Shown one piece after another: positions 34,280-42,504 of a stretch of DNA of 64,000 nucleotides (position 1 is the first letter of the stretch; each line of letters opens with the position of its first letter). Both the position numbers and the translations under genes were made by a program. This DNA is from Firm-04 sp946413695 (GTDB taxonomy: Bacteria > Bacillota > Clostridia > Oscillospirales > Ruminococcaceae): the NCBI GenBank assembly GCA_946413695.1, contig CAMKLV010000005.1:20810-84809 (forward strand). The letters run 5' to 3'. The notes below the pieces were generated by a model. It saw only the letters and a list, made by a program, of their open reading frames with translations. It made no database searches and was not told the origin of the DNA.

Positions 34280-35527
34280 ATGCACGAAAACGAACAGCAG
34301 ACAGCGCGTACCAAGGTCATTCTGGTCGGTATTGATACCGGTGACTATGACGCGAAAATTTCCATTGATGAGCTCGCGGAGCTGGCGGATACCGCAGAAT
34401 GCGAGGTTGTCCGTTCGGTGATTCAGGCGCGATCTGCTCCGGAGGCAGCCACCTGCATCGGCAGCGGCAAACTGCAGGAGATCGCGGAGCTGATTGAGCC
34501 GCTCGAAGTCGAAATGCTGATTTTTGATACCGAGCTGACCGGCATGCAGATGCGCAATATCTCTGACCTGACAAACTGCAAGGTCATTGACCGCACCATG
34601 CTGATTCTCGATATCTTTGCGGGCAGGGCGCGGACTGCGGAGGGCAAGGTGCAGGTCTCGCTTGCGCAGTATCGCTACCGGCTCACGCGCCTGACCGGCA
34701 TCGGTACGGCACTTTCGCGGCTCGGCGGCGGCATCGGGACACGCGGCCCCGGTGAGACAAAGCTCGAAACCGACCGCAGACATATCCGCACACGGATTGC
34801 GACGCTGGAACATGCCCTGCGCGAAATGGAGAAGCACCGCAAGTTCCTCGGCAGCCGCCGCAAAAAGGACGGCGTCCTGACGGCTGCGATTGTCGGCTAT
34901 ACGAATGCGGGGAAATCCACAATGTTCAATATGCTGACGGATGCCGGTGTCCTGACCGAGAACAAGCTCTTTGCTACGCTCGATGTCACCGCGCGTGCGC
35001 TCGAGCTTCCCGACGGCAGAACCATTCTGCTCTCGGATACGGTCGGGCTGATCCGGCGCCTGCCGCATCATCTGGTTGAGGCATTCCGCTCGACGCTGGA
35101 GGAAACCGCGCAGGCTGATCTGATTCTGCATGTGCTGGATGCATCCGAGCCCGATATCCGCGAGCGCATGCAGATCACGCAGGATCTGCTCAATGATCTC
35201 GGCTGCGCGGAGATCCCGCAGATTCATGTGCTGAACAAAGCGGATCTTGTCGATCTGCCGAAACAGAATGATGCGGATACCGTCTGGCTGAGCGCGAAAA
35301 CAGGCGAGGGGACTGCGGAACTCCTGCATGCGATCTCGCTTGCTTTGCCGCAGACTGCAAGGCGGATGACGCTCTGTATTCCCTATTCAGAGGGCAGCTT
35401 TCTGCAGATTCTCCGCAATGAGGGCAAAATATTCCGTGAGGAATATACGGCTGACGGCACGCTGATCGAGGTCATGGTCGATGTCCGGCGGCAGAAGCAG
35501 GCATCGCAATATCTGACAGAAGCATAA
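34280..35527 (+). CDS. hflX: GTPase HflX
   Basis: A 415-residue ribosome-associated GTPase that splits stalled or stressed ribosomes. The N-terminal HflX domain (EAATCIGSGKLQEIAELI, FDTELTGMQMRNI, DRTMLILDIFAGRARTAEGK) leads into the family signature SRLGGGIGTRGPGETKLETDRR. The G domain has YTNAGKSTMFNML (G1), DTVGLIRRLPHHLVEAFRSTLEE (G3) and VLNKADL (G4). Length is normal. It sits 80 bases after pta and ends at a strong two-way terminator. Confidence 0.96.
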   Translation: MHENEQQTARTKVILVGIDTGDYDAKISIDELAELADTAECEVVRSVIQARSAPEAATCIGSGKLQEIAELIEPLEVEMLIFDTELTGMQMRNISDLTNCKVIDRTMLILDIFAGRARTAEGKVQVSLAQYRYRLTRLTGIGTALSRLGGGIGTRGPGETKLETDRRHIRTRIATLEHALREMEKHRKFLGSRRKKDGVLTAAIVGYTNAGKSTMFNMLTDAGVLTENKLFATLDVTARALELPDGRTILLSDTVGLIRRLPHHLVEAFRSTLEETAQADLILHVLDASEPDIRERMQITQDLLNDLGCAEIPQIHVLNKADLVDLPKQNDADTVWLSAKTGEGTAELLHAISLALPQTARRMTLCIPYSEGSFLQILRNEGKIFREEYTADGTLIEVMVDVRRQKQASQYLTEA

Positions 35528-35530
35528 AAA

Positions 35531-35568
35531 AATCCCGAAAGCAGCAGCACGCCGCTTTCGGGATTTTC
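35531..35568. terminator. Bidirectional terminator between hflX and the PRTase-like gene
   Basis: AATCCCGAAAGC (35531-35542) pairs with GCTTTCGGGATT (35554-35565), with A-rich sequence on one side and T-rich on the other, so it can serve both convergent genes. Confidence 0.9.
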
Positions 35569-35577
35569 TGTTTGCAA

Positions 35578-36207
35578 TTACAGCTTGGAGTAGCCGTAGC
35601 TGTTGATCAGTGCATCGACCTTGGTGCCGTTCTTGCAGAGCGGGCACTCGTTCGGTGCGTAGTTATCGTAGCGCGGGAGATCCTTATCGGTGAACAGAGA
35701 CTTGACCTCGATGCCCTGTACCTCGTCAATTGCGGAGAAGATCGCGCCGATTGCAACCAGCTCGCCGCTGTAATACTGCAGGCACTCGATCGAACGGTTG
35801 ATGCTCTTGCCGGTCGAAGCGGAGCTGATGAGCAGCAGGATGCGCTTGCCCCAGATCTTCTTCTGCGTGTTGTCGCGGAAGATCATCTGGCTGCCTGCAT
35901 TCATCTCCGGTGTGACAACATTGATATCCTTGCCCTGATTGATGCCGCCGGATGCAAGTGTTTCAGCGAGGAATGCGCCGAGAATCTCGGTGCCCTCAAG
36001 GCAGATGATCGTGTCAATAAACGTGCCGCTGAACTCTTTGCCGAGTTCCTCCGCAGACGCCTTTGCGGATTTGATGCTGGTCTTCACAGAAGTCATGTCC
36101 ACATAGTAATTGACATGGGAGTGGTTCGTCGCATAGTGACCGGGGATGATGCCGATCGAAATACGGCTGTTCTTCTTCGATTCAATTGTTTGCATTCTGT
36201 CTTCCAT
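35578..36207 (-). CDS. Phosphoribosyltransferase-like protein
   Basis: A 209-residue cytoplasmic protein resembling orotate-type phosphoribosyltransferases in overall layout: SGTFIDTIICLEGTEILGAFLAE is typical of the early strand-helix, and GKRILLLISSASTGKSI sits where the PRPP loop should be. The usual acidic pair of that loop (Asp-Asp or Glu-Asp) is replaced by Ser-Ser, so activity is uncertain. The C-terminus has ECPLCKNGTKVDALINSYG, a Cys-x2-Cys pair that could bind metal. The ATG has TAGGAGG upstream and a good promoter. The substrate is unknown and there are no pyrimidine genes nearby. Confidence 0.7.
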   Translation of the reverse strand: MEDRMQTIESKKNSRISIGIIPGHYATNHSHVNYYVDMTSVKTSIKSAKASAEELGKEFSGTFIDTIICLEGTEILGAFLAETLASGGINQGKDINVVTPEMNAGSQMIFRDNTQKKIWGKRILLLISSASTGKSINRSIECLQYYSGELVAIGAIFSAIDEVQGIEVKSLFTDKDLPRYDNYAPNECPLCKNGTKVDALINSYGYSKL

Positions 36208-36251
36208 AATAACCTCCTATAAACTCAGGCTAACTCCATATCGGATAATAT

Positions 36252-36280
36252 ATTATATCACATTCTTTCAAAAAAAGCAA
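36252..36280 (-). promoter_or_regulatory. Promoter of the PRTase-like gene
   Basis: TTGCTT (36280-36275), a 17-base spacer and TATAAT (36257-36252) on the minus strand. Confidence 0.78.
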
Positions 36281-36378
36281 GCGGGGACTGCTTGATTTAT
36301 TGTACTAAGAATGATCCGCGGTATGTACATCTGTGCATGGGGTGCTCCCGACTTTTGAATCGTACAATTATTTATCAA

Positions 36379-36485
36379 GGGGATTCCAAAGGGATAGTAT
36401 CCCTTTGGCGGGTTTGGTGAGTTTGCTTGCAAACTCATAGCGAAGCGTGCGAGAGCCCATTATAGATCATCGCGGAGCGATACAT
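36379..36485 (+). repeat. Dispersed palindromic repeat (site 7)
   Basis: GGGGATTCC, the CAAAGGGAT/ATCCCTTTG hairpin, GGCGGGTTTGG, the GAGTTTGCTTGCAAACTC hairpin, GAGAGCCC, then ATTATAGATCATCGCGGAGCGA. This is the fullest copy and the best reference for the family. Confidence 0.75.
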
Positions 36486-36492
36486 ATTTCCA

Positions 36493-36530
36493 AAAGCAGA
36501 GTAGCCGGTATCGCGGGGATACCGGCTGCT
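36493..36530 (-). terminator. Terminator after the GH30 gene
   Basis: AGCCGGTATC (36503-36512) pairs with GATACCGGCT (36518-36527); on the minus strand TCTGCTTTTGG follows. Confidence 0.6.
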
Positions 36531-36536
36531 TGGTTC

Positions 36537-38684
36537 TTATCTGAGGATTTCCTGCTTGAGGAGCGAGAGGTCGGTGACATTGAGCACGCCGTCTTCATTC
36601 ATGTCGGCGGCTTCTGCATCCGTGACATCGCCGGAGGTCAGCAGATATTTCACCAGCATCACTGCATCTGCGACTTCCACCTTGCCGTTTGCATCGACAT
36701 CGCCCTTGCGCTTGACCGGCTCCGCGGTATGCACTGTGCCGTAAAGCTCGATTTCTGCGATGTTGCAGCAGTAGACATCATCCTTATTGATGCCGTTTTT
36801 CGGTGCGCCGGAGGGAACCGTATAGCGGACATATCTGCCGGAGACAGGCTCTGCGGGTTCCACATAATGCATGCCGTAGCCCGGTTCGCCGGTGATCGTA
36901 TAGGCGGTTTTCCAGTTTTCGCCGTCATCGGAGACCTGAATCATGCCGTCGATCACTCTGGGCTCATAGCCGCTGCGCGGGCAGAAGCCGAATGCCTCGA
37001 AGTCATAGGTTTCGCCGAGGTCGATCTGGGTGTAGCCGTCGCCGACACCGTCGAAGAATGTGGACTTGTTGCCGTCGAACGCCTTTTCGCAGGAGGTCGA
37101 TGCATCGCTGTGCCACGAATCCGAACCGGTGACCTTTTTGCCTGTAAGGTCGATCTTGTTCTCACGCTCGACTGCGCCCTTGACGCCCTCGATGATAAAT
37201 GTTGTGACGGAGTTTTCCGGCAGCTTGACAGGCAGCTGCTTGCCGTTCAGCGCCGTATCGCCGACATCCTTCCAGTCCTCGGTGTTGCTCGTGCGGATGG
37301 TCTGTGCAGCGGTGCCGACTGCGGAGAACGCGGAGAGATCATAGGTCTGCTCGGCGGTGCTGCCGGATGTGTTGTATGTCACGATGACGAGCTTGCCGTT
37401 TTCCTTATCGTAAGCCGCCAGCGTGTTGCCGGAGCAGTTCAGCATGATCATGCCCGGGCGGATGTAGCGGGTGTACTGACCGAAGCAGCGGTACTTCTTG
37501 GAGAGATAGATCGTGTCTTTGTCATGATCCGCGACTGCTGTGCCCCAGAAGCCGGCGTTCATGTTCAGCATGCCGCCGTCCTTTTTGCCGTTGTAGCCTG
37601 CCGCGCAGACATGGCTGTCGATGACCTGCCACAGAATCCATGCGGATGCATTCAGACCGTTGCAGTCGGTGGTGATGCGCTCGGAGAGCCAGAGACCCGG
37701 TGCCATTGCGCCTGCATTCTGACCGGCTTCGCCCTTGCCGTCTACCTCGGACATCCACAGGTTCTTGCCCGCGGAGATCGCGACATCCTTGAGCTGTGAG
37801 CGCTTGCTGCCGCCGTAGGTATGCGTGTCGATTCTGCCGACGGCGCTCTTTGCATCTGCGGAGAGTGCTTTGAACGCGTCGATCTGTGTGTCGATTGAGG
37901 TTTCATCGGAAGCGCTGATGATCACATCGCTCATGCCGCGCTTTGCCATGGATTTCTGCAGTTCGAGGATGATTGTGCTCTCGGAGTTGCCGATATCAAA
38001 ATGGCAGCCCTCCTGCTTGGCGCTGTTTGCGCCCCAGAAGTTTGTATAGGGTTCGTTCATTGCGTCGATGGACTGCACCTTGATGTTCCAGTCTTCCTGA
38101 TAGTGCTTGCAGACTTCGGCGAGATACTCGGCGAAATCGTCATAGCAGTCATCCTTGAGGTTGTTCTGACCGGCGTTGGTGTTGCCGGTTGAGCAGCCGC
38201 TCTTGCACATGTAGTACGGGGGCGAATTCGAGAACATCTCGACGATCATATCATCGCCCGCCGCCTTGATGCAGCGCTGCAGTACGTTGCGCTGATTCGC
38301 ATCCGCGGACCAGTCATAGGTGACCTGCCCGTTCTGATACTTTGTGTATCCGGGCATATTCGAGTCGGTTCTGGTGATGTGGTTGTGCGAGGGGTTGTCG
38401 CCGCCGCCGATGTTGAAGCGCGCGATATTCAGATGCAGACCGTTCTCGCCGAAGAAGGTATCTGCACACTGCTGTGCGAGGAAATCTGAGTATCCGACGC
38501 GGTTTGCCCACCAGCAGAGAGATGTGCCCCAGCCCTCGAAAACGCCGTTGTTGATCGCATAGGTGTCTTCCGGAGAGAGGACGATCGTCTTTGCTGCCTG
38601 CGCAGAAAGCGGCGAAAGTCCGGTCGCAGTCAGGGCAATGCACGCTGCCATGGCTGCGCAGAGGTGCTTTTTCAGATGTTTCAT
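36537..38684 (-). CDS. GH30-family hydrolase with CBM32-like module and dockerin
   Basis: A 715-residue exported cellulosomal enzyme. Signal peptide (about 1-30), then a GH30 barrel plus beta-side domain to about 500. A discoidin-type (F5/8C, CBM32-like) module follows (about 505-650), then a dockerin (652-715; DVDANGKVEVADAV and DMNEDGVLNVTDLS loops). The acid/base is Glu211 in SIDAMNEPYTNF and the nucleophile Glu313 in LWMSEVDGKG. The start FEGWGTSLCWWANRVG recalls the endo-beta-1,6-galactanase branch of GH30 more than the xylanase branch; that assignment is inferred. It would fit the arabinogalactan-type enzymes further right. The CBM and dockerin are intact. Confidence 0.88.
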   Translation of the reverse strand: MKHLKKHLCAAMAACIALTATGLSPLSAQAAKTIVLSPEDTYAINNGVFEGWGTSLCWWANRVGYSDFLAQQCADTFFGENGLHLNIARFNIGGGDNPSHNHITRTDSNMPGYTKYQNGQVTYDWSADANQRNVLQRCIKAAGDDMIVEMFSNSPPYYMCKSGCSTGNTNAGQNNLKDDCYDDFAEYLAEVCKHYQEDWNIKVQSIDAMNEPYTNFWGANSAKQEGCHFDIGNSESTIILELQKSMAKRGMSDVIISASDETSIDTQIDAFKALSADAKSAVGRIDTHTYGGSKRSQLKDVAISAGKNLWMSEVDGKGEAGQNAGAMAPGLWLSERITTDCNGLNASAWILWQVIDSHVCAAGYNGKKDGGMLNMNAGFWGTAVADHDKDTIYLSKKYRCFGQYTRYIRPGMIMLNCSGNTLAAYDKENGKLVIVTYNTSGSTAEQTYDLSAFSAVGTAAQTIRTSNTEDWKDVGDTALNGKQLPVKLPENSVTTFIIEGVKGAVERENKIDLTGKKVTGSDSWHSDASTSCEKAFDGNKSTFFDGVGDGYTQIDLGETYDFEAFGFCPRSGYEPRVIDGMIQVSDDGENWKTAYTITGEPGYGMHYVEPAEPVSGRYVRYTVPSGAPKNGINKDDVYCCNIAEIELYGTVHTAEPVKRKGDVDANGKVEVADAVMLVKYLLTSGDVTDAEAADMNEDGVLNVTDLSLLKQEILR

Positions 38685-38741
38685 TCCAATCCAACCTTTC
38701 CCGATATGTACGTACAGCTTTTTCTATTGCTATACATTTTT

Positions 38742-38770
38742 ATTATAGCAGACTGTGCACAGAAAGTCAA
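38742..38770 (-). promoter_or_regulatory. Promoter of the GH30 gene
   Basis: TTGACT (38770-38765), a 17-base spacer and TATAAT (38747-38742) on the minus strand. Confidence 0.82.
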
Positions 38771-38819
38771 TAACAATCGTCTCCCATTTTTTGCGATTTT
38801 GTATCACATTGCACAGACA

Positions 38820-38857
38820 CAAAAAAACGTCCCTCCGTGCGCTGCCGGAAGGACGCC
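38820..38857 (-). terminator. Terminator after the ABC permease gene
   Basis: On the minus strand GGCGTCCTTCC pairs with GGAGGGACG (one mismatch) and is followed by TTTTTTT. Confidence 0.75.
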
Positions 38858-38879
38858 TGATTTGTATGCAGATGTCTGG

Positions 38880-40199
38880 TTATTCGTAGCGCAGTGCGTC
38901 GATCGGGTTCATCTTTGCCGCCTTGGATGCCGGATAGGTACCGAAGAACACACCAATCATCACCGAGAAGATCAGTGAGAGCATGATCGCAAGGATCGAA
39001 GGCTTGATGTTGATTGTCACAAGATCTGCGATCAGCGGGTAGAAATGCAGCAGCAGCTTGTTGCCGATGATACCGACCATGATGCCGTTGAAAATACCGA
39101 GGATGATGCCGATGACGCCGCCTGTGATGCACATGATGACCGCTTCAATCAGGAACTGGTTGCGGATTGTCTTGTTCTGTGCACCGATCGCCTTGCGCAC
39201 GCCGATCTCTCTTGTGCGCTCGGTGATGCTGACAAGCATGATGTTCATGACGCCGATGCCGCCGACGATCAGCGAGATTGCTGCGATGACCGTAATGATG
39301 ATCGTGATGACATTCATGATCATATCGTTTTCTTCTTTGTCATCCTGATCGCTGTAAACAGTTGCTTCAATACGGCGGTTATTTGCAAACTGCTCATCGA
39401 AAAACGCCTGAAGCTCTGCCTTGCATGCCTTGTTGTCGAAGTTTTCGTCACGGACATTGATCTGCACATAGCGGCTGAATTCGGGCTCCTTGCTGAGCAG
39501 GTCAACCGCGGTATGATAGGGAATGATGATTTGTGTGTAGCGATCCATCAGTTTGGTGCCGGGATCCATTGTTTTCTCATATGAAGCCGGAAACTGATAA
39601 ATGCCGACGATTGTGAACTCCGAATTGCAGAGACCGTCAATATTGGCACTGATTGTTTTGCCGATCGGGTCGGTGTCATTCTGAAAATATTGCTGCACAA
39701 ACACATTGGAAACCACGCAGGCGTGCTTATTCTGCTTGCTGTCTGTATCATTGACCACTCTGCCCTTCACCATTTTGATAACGGCTTTCTGTCTCAGGAT
39801 TTCGCCTTCGCTGAAACCTGCGATATTGAAATAGAGCATCTGACCTTTGCTGTTCCGGGTGTTGCCGGTGCCGAGGTTCTGTTGTCTGCAGATCAGATAT
39901 TTTCCGCCGAATTCTTCATCGAGCTTTTCGAGCATCTCAGGTCTGAGATAGTCATCATTTGTGAGGATGCCGGGGAAGTTGCCGTTTTCATCGAGCTTCT
40001 GGGAGTAACGGAGATAAAAGCCGTTATCTCCGCTCATGTTCATGATATTGGACATCGTTTCCCGCAGAGAATTGCCGATGGTGGTGATTGTAATAACCGA
40101 GCTGATACCGATGATAATACCGAGCATTGTCAGAAGCGAACGCATTTTATTGTTGACAAGCGCACCGAATGCCAGCCGGATGTTTTCAAAGATAAACAT
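38880..40199 (-). CDS. MacB-type ABC transporter permease
   Basis: A 439-residue FtsX/MacB-like permease. One N-terminal membrane helix (MRSLLTMLGIIIGISSVITITTIG) is followed by a large extracellular MacB core (about 50-280). Three C-terminal helices follow with SITERTREIGVRKAIGAQNKTI, the coupling motif, and SKAAKMNPIDALRYE at the end. Such permeases power export or release of peptides, lipoproteins or antibiotics using an ATPase. It starts 20 bases after the membrane-fusion protein gene. No ATPase gene is adjacent, which is odd. Confidence 0.92.
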   Translation of the reverse strand: MFIFENIRLAFGALVNNKMRSLLTMLGIIIGISSVITITTIGNSLRETMSNIMNMSGDNGFYLRYSQKLDENGNFPGILTNDDYLRPEMLEKLDEEFGGKYLICRQQNLGTGNTRNSKGQMLYFNIAGFSEGEILRQKAVIKMVKGRVVNDTDSKQNKHACVVSNVFVQQYFQNDTDPIGKTISANIDGLCNSEFTIVGIYQFPASYEKTMDPGTKLMDRYTQIIIPYHTAVDLLSKEPEFSRYVQINVRDENFDNKACKAELQAFFDEQFANNRRIEATVYSDQDDKEENDMIMNVITIIITVIAAISLIVGGIGVMNIMLVSITERTREIGVRKAIGAQNKTIRNQFLIEAVIMCITGGVIGIILGIFNGIMVGIIGNKLLLHFYPLIADLVTINIKPSILAIMLSLIFSVMIGVFFGTYPASKAAKMNPIDALRYE

Positions 40200-40219
40200 T
40201 CCTTGGACCTCCGATCTGA

Positions 40220-41665
40220 TCAGTTCGCATCGGCTGTCTTCTGAATTTCGCCATAGATTCTCGGATCGGGGATGATCTTGCCGTCCTCAAAGGTGAAGGA
40301 TTCACTGAAGAACGAGGTGAATACGATGTCGCCCTCCTTGAGATCGCCCTTGGTGACCTCTGTGAAGTAATCGCCTTCAAAGCCGATTTCAATATCTTTC
40401 TTAACGATTTTGACCATGTTCGGCTTGTCGCACTCCTCAAGTGCAAAGACAAAGTAACCGTCATTCTCGCCGCCGCGGACTGCGTCATAGGGGATGCTCA
40501 GGACGTTCTCGACCTTGTTGAGCACGATCTTTGCGCTTGCGCTCATGCCGATGAGCAGTCTGCTCTTGGGATCGTCGATCGAGATTTCAACGGTGTAGCC
40601 GCTTGCGGATGCATCCGAGCCGGAGGAGAGAATGCGCTCGATGCGCTTGACGCTGCCCTTGATCTCCTCATCGTCGGTTGCGGTTGTTTTGATCTCGCAG
40701 GGCAGACCCTCGCTGATGCGCAGGATATCCGCTTCGCTGACCTTGCCGCGGATGATCAGGGAATCGGTGTTCTCGATCATCATGAGGTTGCTGCTCATCG
40801 GGATGGCACCCTCGCTGACATTGAGCTGGGTGACAACGCCGTCTGCCGGTGCAAGGATGGTGCAGGCATCAATCTGTTCCTGCAGCTCCTTGAGGTCATC
40901 GTCGATTGAATCGTTGCCGGTGGTGTACTGCTCTGCGTCGATTGCATCCTGTGCGGACTGGATCAGGGAATCTGCGGAGCGGACAACATCGTTATATGCG
41001 GAGCGTGTTTCCTCGATGGCTGCGTCAAATTCCGGCAGCTTCGGATAGAGTGCATCCATCATCTCCTTGAGTGCGTCTGCCTGCTCCTGCAGCTGCGCAG
41101 CGACGGTTTCGTCCTCTGCTTCGTTGATCTTGCCGATCAGCTCGTTATACTGATTGACAGCGAGGTTGTAGCGGTCATAGGCGGAATCGCGCGCTGCAAT
41201 TGCGTTGTCAATCGCGGACTGTGCCTTGTTGAGTGAATTGGTTTTGTTGTTGCGCGCCTCTGCCAGATTGCGGCGCAGAATGCTGTCCTTGTAGGTTTCG
41301 GCATCCTGTGCCTTGCCTGCGGATGCAGCAAGCTTATTGTACTTTTCCTGCAGATCGGTCGAATCGAGCTCGCAGACCACATCGCCCTTTTTGACGTTGT
41401 CGCCGACCTTGACATTGAGCTTTGTGACCTTCTGCAGCACATCCGCCGTGACATTGACGGAATCGCTGCTCGAGACAGTGCCCGAGACATTGACATATTC
41501 GGAGAGATCCTTGACAGCCGCTTCGCCGTAGGGCGGAATGTTCTTCATTGCGATTCCCTGATTTGCCATGTTGATCAGCAACACTACAAGTCCGATGATG
41601 AGTGCCAGAACGATCAGGAAAATGATCAGACATCCGATCTTCTTTTTTGCTTTTTCTTTTGCCAT
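40220..41665 (-). CDS. HlyD/MacA-type membrane-fusion protein
   Basis: About 481 residues. After a Lys-rich N-terminus there is one membrane helix (IGCLIIFLIVLALIIGLVVLLI). Lipoyl-like half motifs follow (VNVSGTVSSSDSVNV, VKVGDNVKKGDVVCELDS, later ILAPADGVVTQLNVSEGA), separated by a long coiled-coil hairpin (about 115-270). Beta-barrel and membrane-proximal domains come last. It is the partner of the downstream MacB-type permease. The ATG at 41665 has AAAGGA upstream; an earlier in-frame start at 41731 lies within the promoter and was rejected. Confidence 0.9.
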   Translation of the reverse strand: MAKEKAKKKIGCLIIFLIVLALIIGLVVLLINMANQGIAMKNIPPYGEAAVKDLSEYVNVSGTVSSSDSVNVTADVLQKVTKLNVKVGDNVKKGDVVCELDSTDLQEKYNKLAASAGKAQDAETYKDSILRRNLAEARNNKTNSLNKAQSAIDNAIAARDSAYDRYNLAVNQYNELIGKINEAEDETVAAQLQEQADALKEMMDALYPKLPEFDAAIEETRSAYNDVVRSADSLIQSAQDAIDAEQYTTGNDSIDDDLKELQEQIDACTILAPADGVVTQLNVSEGAIPMSSNLMMIENTDSLIIRGKVSEADILRISEGLPCEIKTTATDDEEIKGSVKRIERILSSGSDASASGYTVEISIDDPKSRLLIGMSASAKIVLNKVENVLSIPYDAVRGGENDGYFVFALEECDKPNMVKIVKKDIEIGFEGDYFTEVTKGDLKEGDIVFTSFFSESFTFEDGKIIPDPRIYGEIQKTADAN

Positions 41666-41721
41666 AGTTAAAGTATGTCCTTTCGTGTTTTCTGCGTTTG
41701 CAGTGAATCTTGCCAAGCAAC

Positions 41722-41751
41722 ATTTTACCATATTTGGAAAACCGGTGTCAA
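41722..41751 (-). promoter_or_regulatory. Promoter of the membrane-fusion/permease operon
   Basis: TTGACA (41751-41746), an 18-base spacer and TAAAAT (41727-41722) on the minus strand. Confidence 0.75.
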
Positions 41752-41809
41752 TAACAGAATTGTCATTTTCGGGAATCTTATGAAAAAATTAAGGAGTAAT
41801 TCAGCAGAA

Positions 41810-41845
41810 AGAAAGGAACCCCTCACAGTGCGGAGGGGTTCCGGA
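41810..41845 (-). terminator. Terminator after the KtrA-like gene
   Basis: GGAACCCCTC (41815-41824) pairs perfectly with GAGGGGTTCC (41833-41842); on the minus strand TTTCTTTC follows. Confidence 0.85.
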
Positions 41846-41847
41846 AA

Positions 41848-42492
41848 TCATACGCGGAAACACTTCTGGATATCGCGGATGCTGCCGACAACAAAGACCA
41901 CATCATCTGCGGAAAAGACGGTATCCGGCATCGGGATATCAACCTGATTCTTATGCCGGAAAGCAATGATGTTCAGCTTGAACTTTTTGCGCAGATCAAG
42001 CTGCATCAGGTTTTTGCCGTCCCAGTCGCGCGGGACTTTCATCTCATAGATCGAATAGCTGCTGTCGAGCTGGATGAAATCGAGGATGCTGTCCGAAGCG
42101 TATTTGGTTGCGATGCGCATTGCCATCTGCATCTCCGGATAGACTACCTCATCCGCGCCGTTGCGGAGCAGGAACTTCATCTGGACATCGTTTGAGGCGC
42201 GCGAGACAACCTTCTGTGCGCCGAGCTCGCTGAGCAGGGCGGTTGTCTCGAGCGAATTCTGGAAGTTGTCGCCGATCGAGACGATGCAGACATCGAAATT
42301 CCGGATGCCGAGGGACTTCATGAATTCTTCGTTTGTGCTGTCGCCGATGCGTGCGTTTGTGACATAGGGGAGAATCTCATTGATGCGCTCCTCATTGAGA
42401 TCGACCGCCATGACCTCGCAGCGCAGCTCGCTCATGCGTTTTGCGATCTGGCTGCCGAATTCGCCGACACCGATAATCAGAATCGTTTTCAT
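41848..42492 (-). CDS. KtrA/TrkA-like potassium-channel regulatory subunit
   Basis: A 214-residue cytoplasmic RCK protein. The Rossmann nucleotide-binding site IIGVGEFGSQIAKRM is at the N-terminus, with VDLNEERI at the end of strand 2 and RIGDSTNEEFM, then VSIGDNFQNSLETT and VVSRASNDVQMKFL. The C-terminal TrkA-C domain follows (about 135-214). It gates the adjacent KtrB-like channel in response to nucleotides. It starts 12 bases after the channel gene stop, with GGAG upstream. Confidence 0.94.
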   Translation of the reverse strand: MKTILIIGVGEFGSQIAKRMSELRCEVMAVDLNEERINEILPYVTNARIGDSTNEEFMKSLGIRNFDVCIVSIGDNFQNSLETTALLSELGAQKVVSRASNDVQMKFLLRNGADEVVYPEMQMAMRIATKYASDSILDFIQLDSSYSIYEMKVPRDWDGKNLMQLDLRKKFKLNIIAFRHKNQVDIPMPDTVFSADDVVFVVGSIRDIQKCFRV

Positions 42493-42504
42493 AGTGTAAC
42501 TCCT

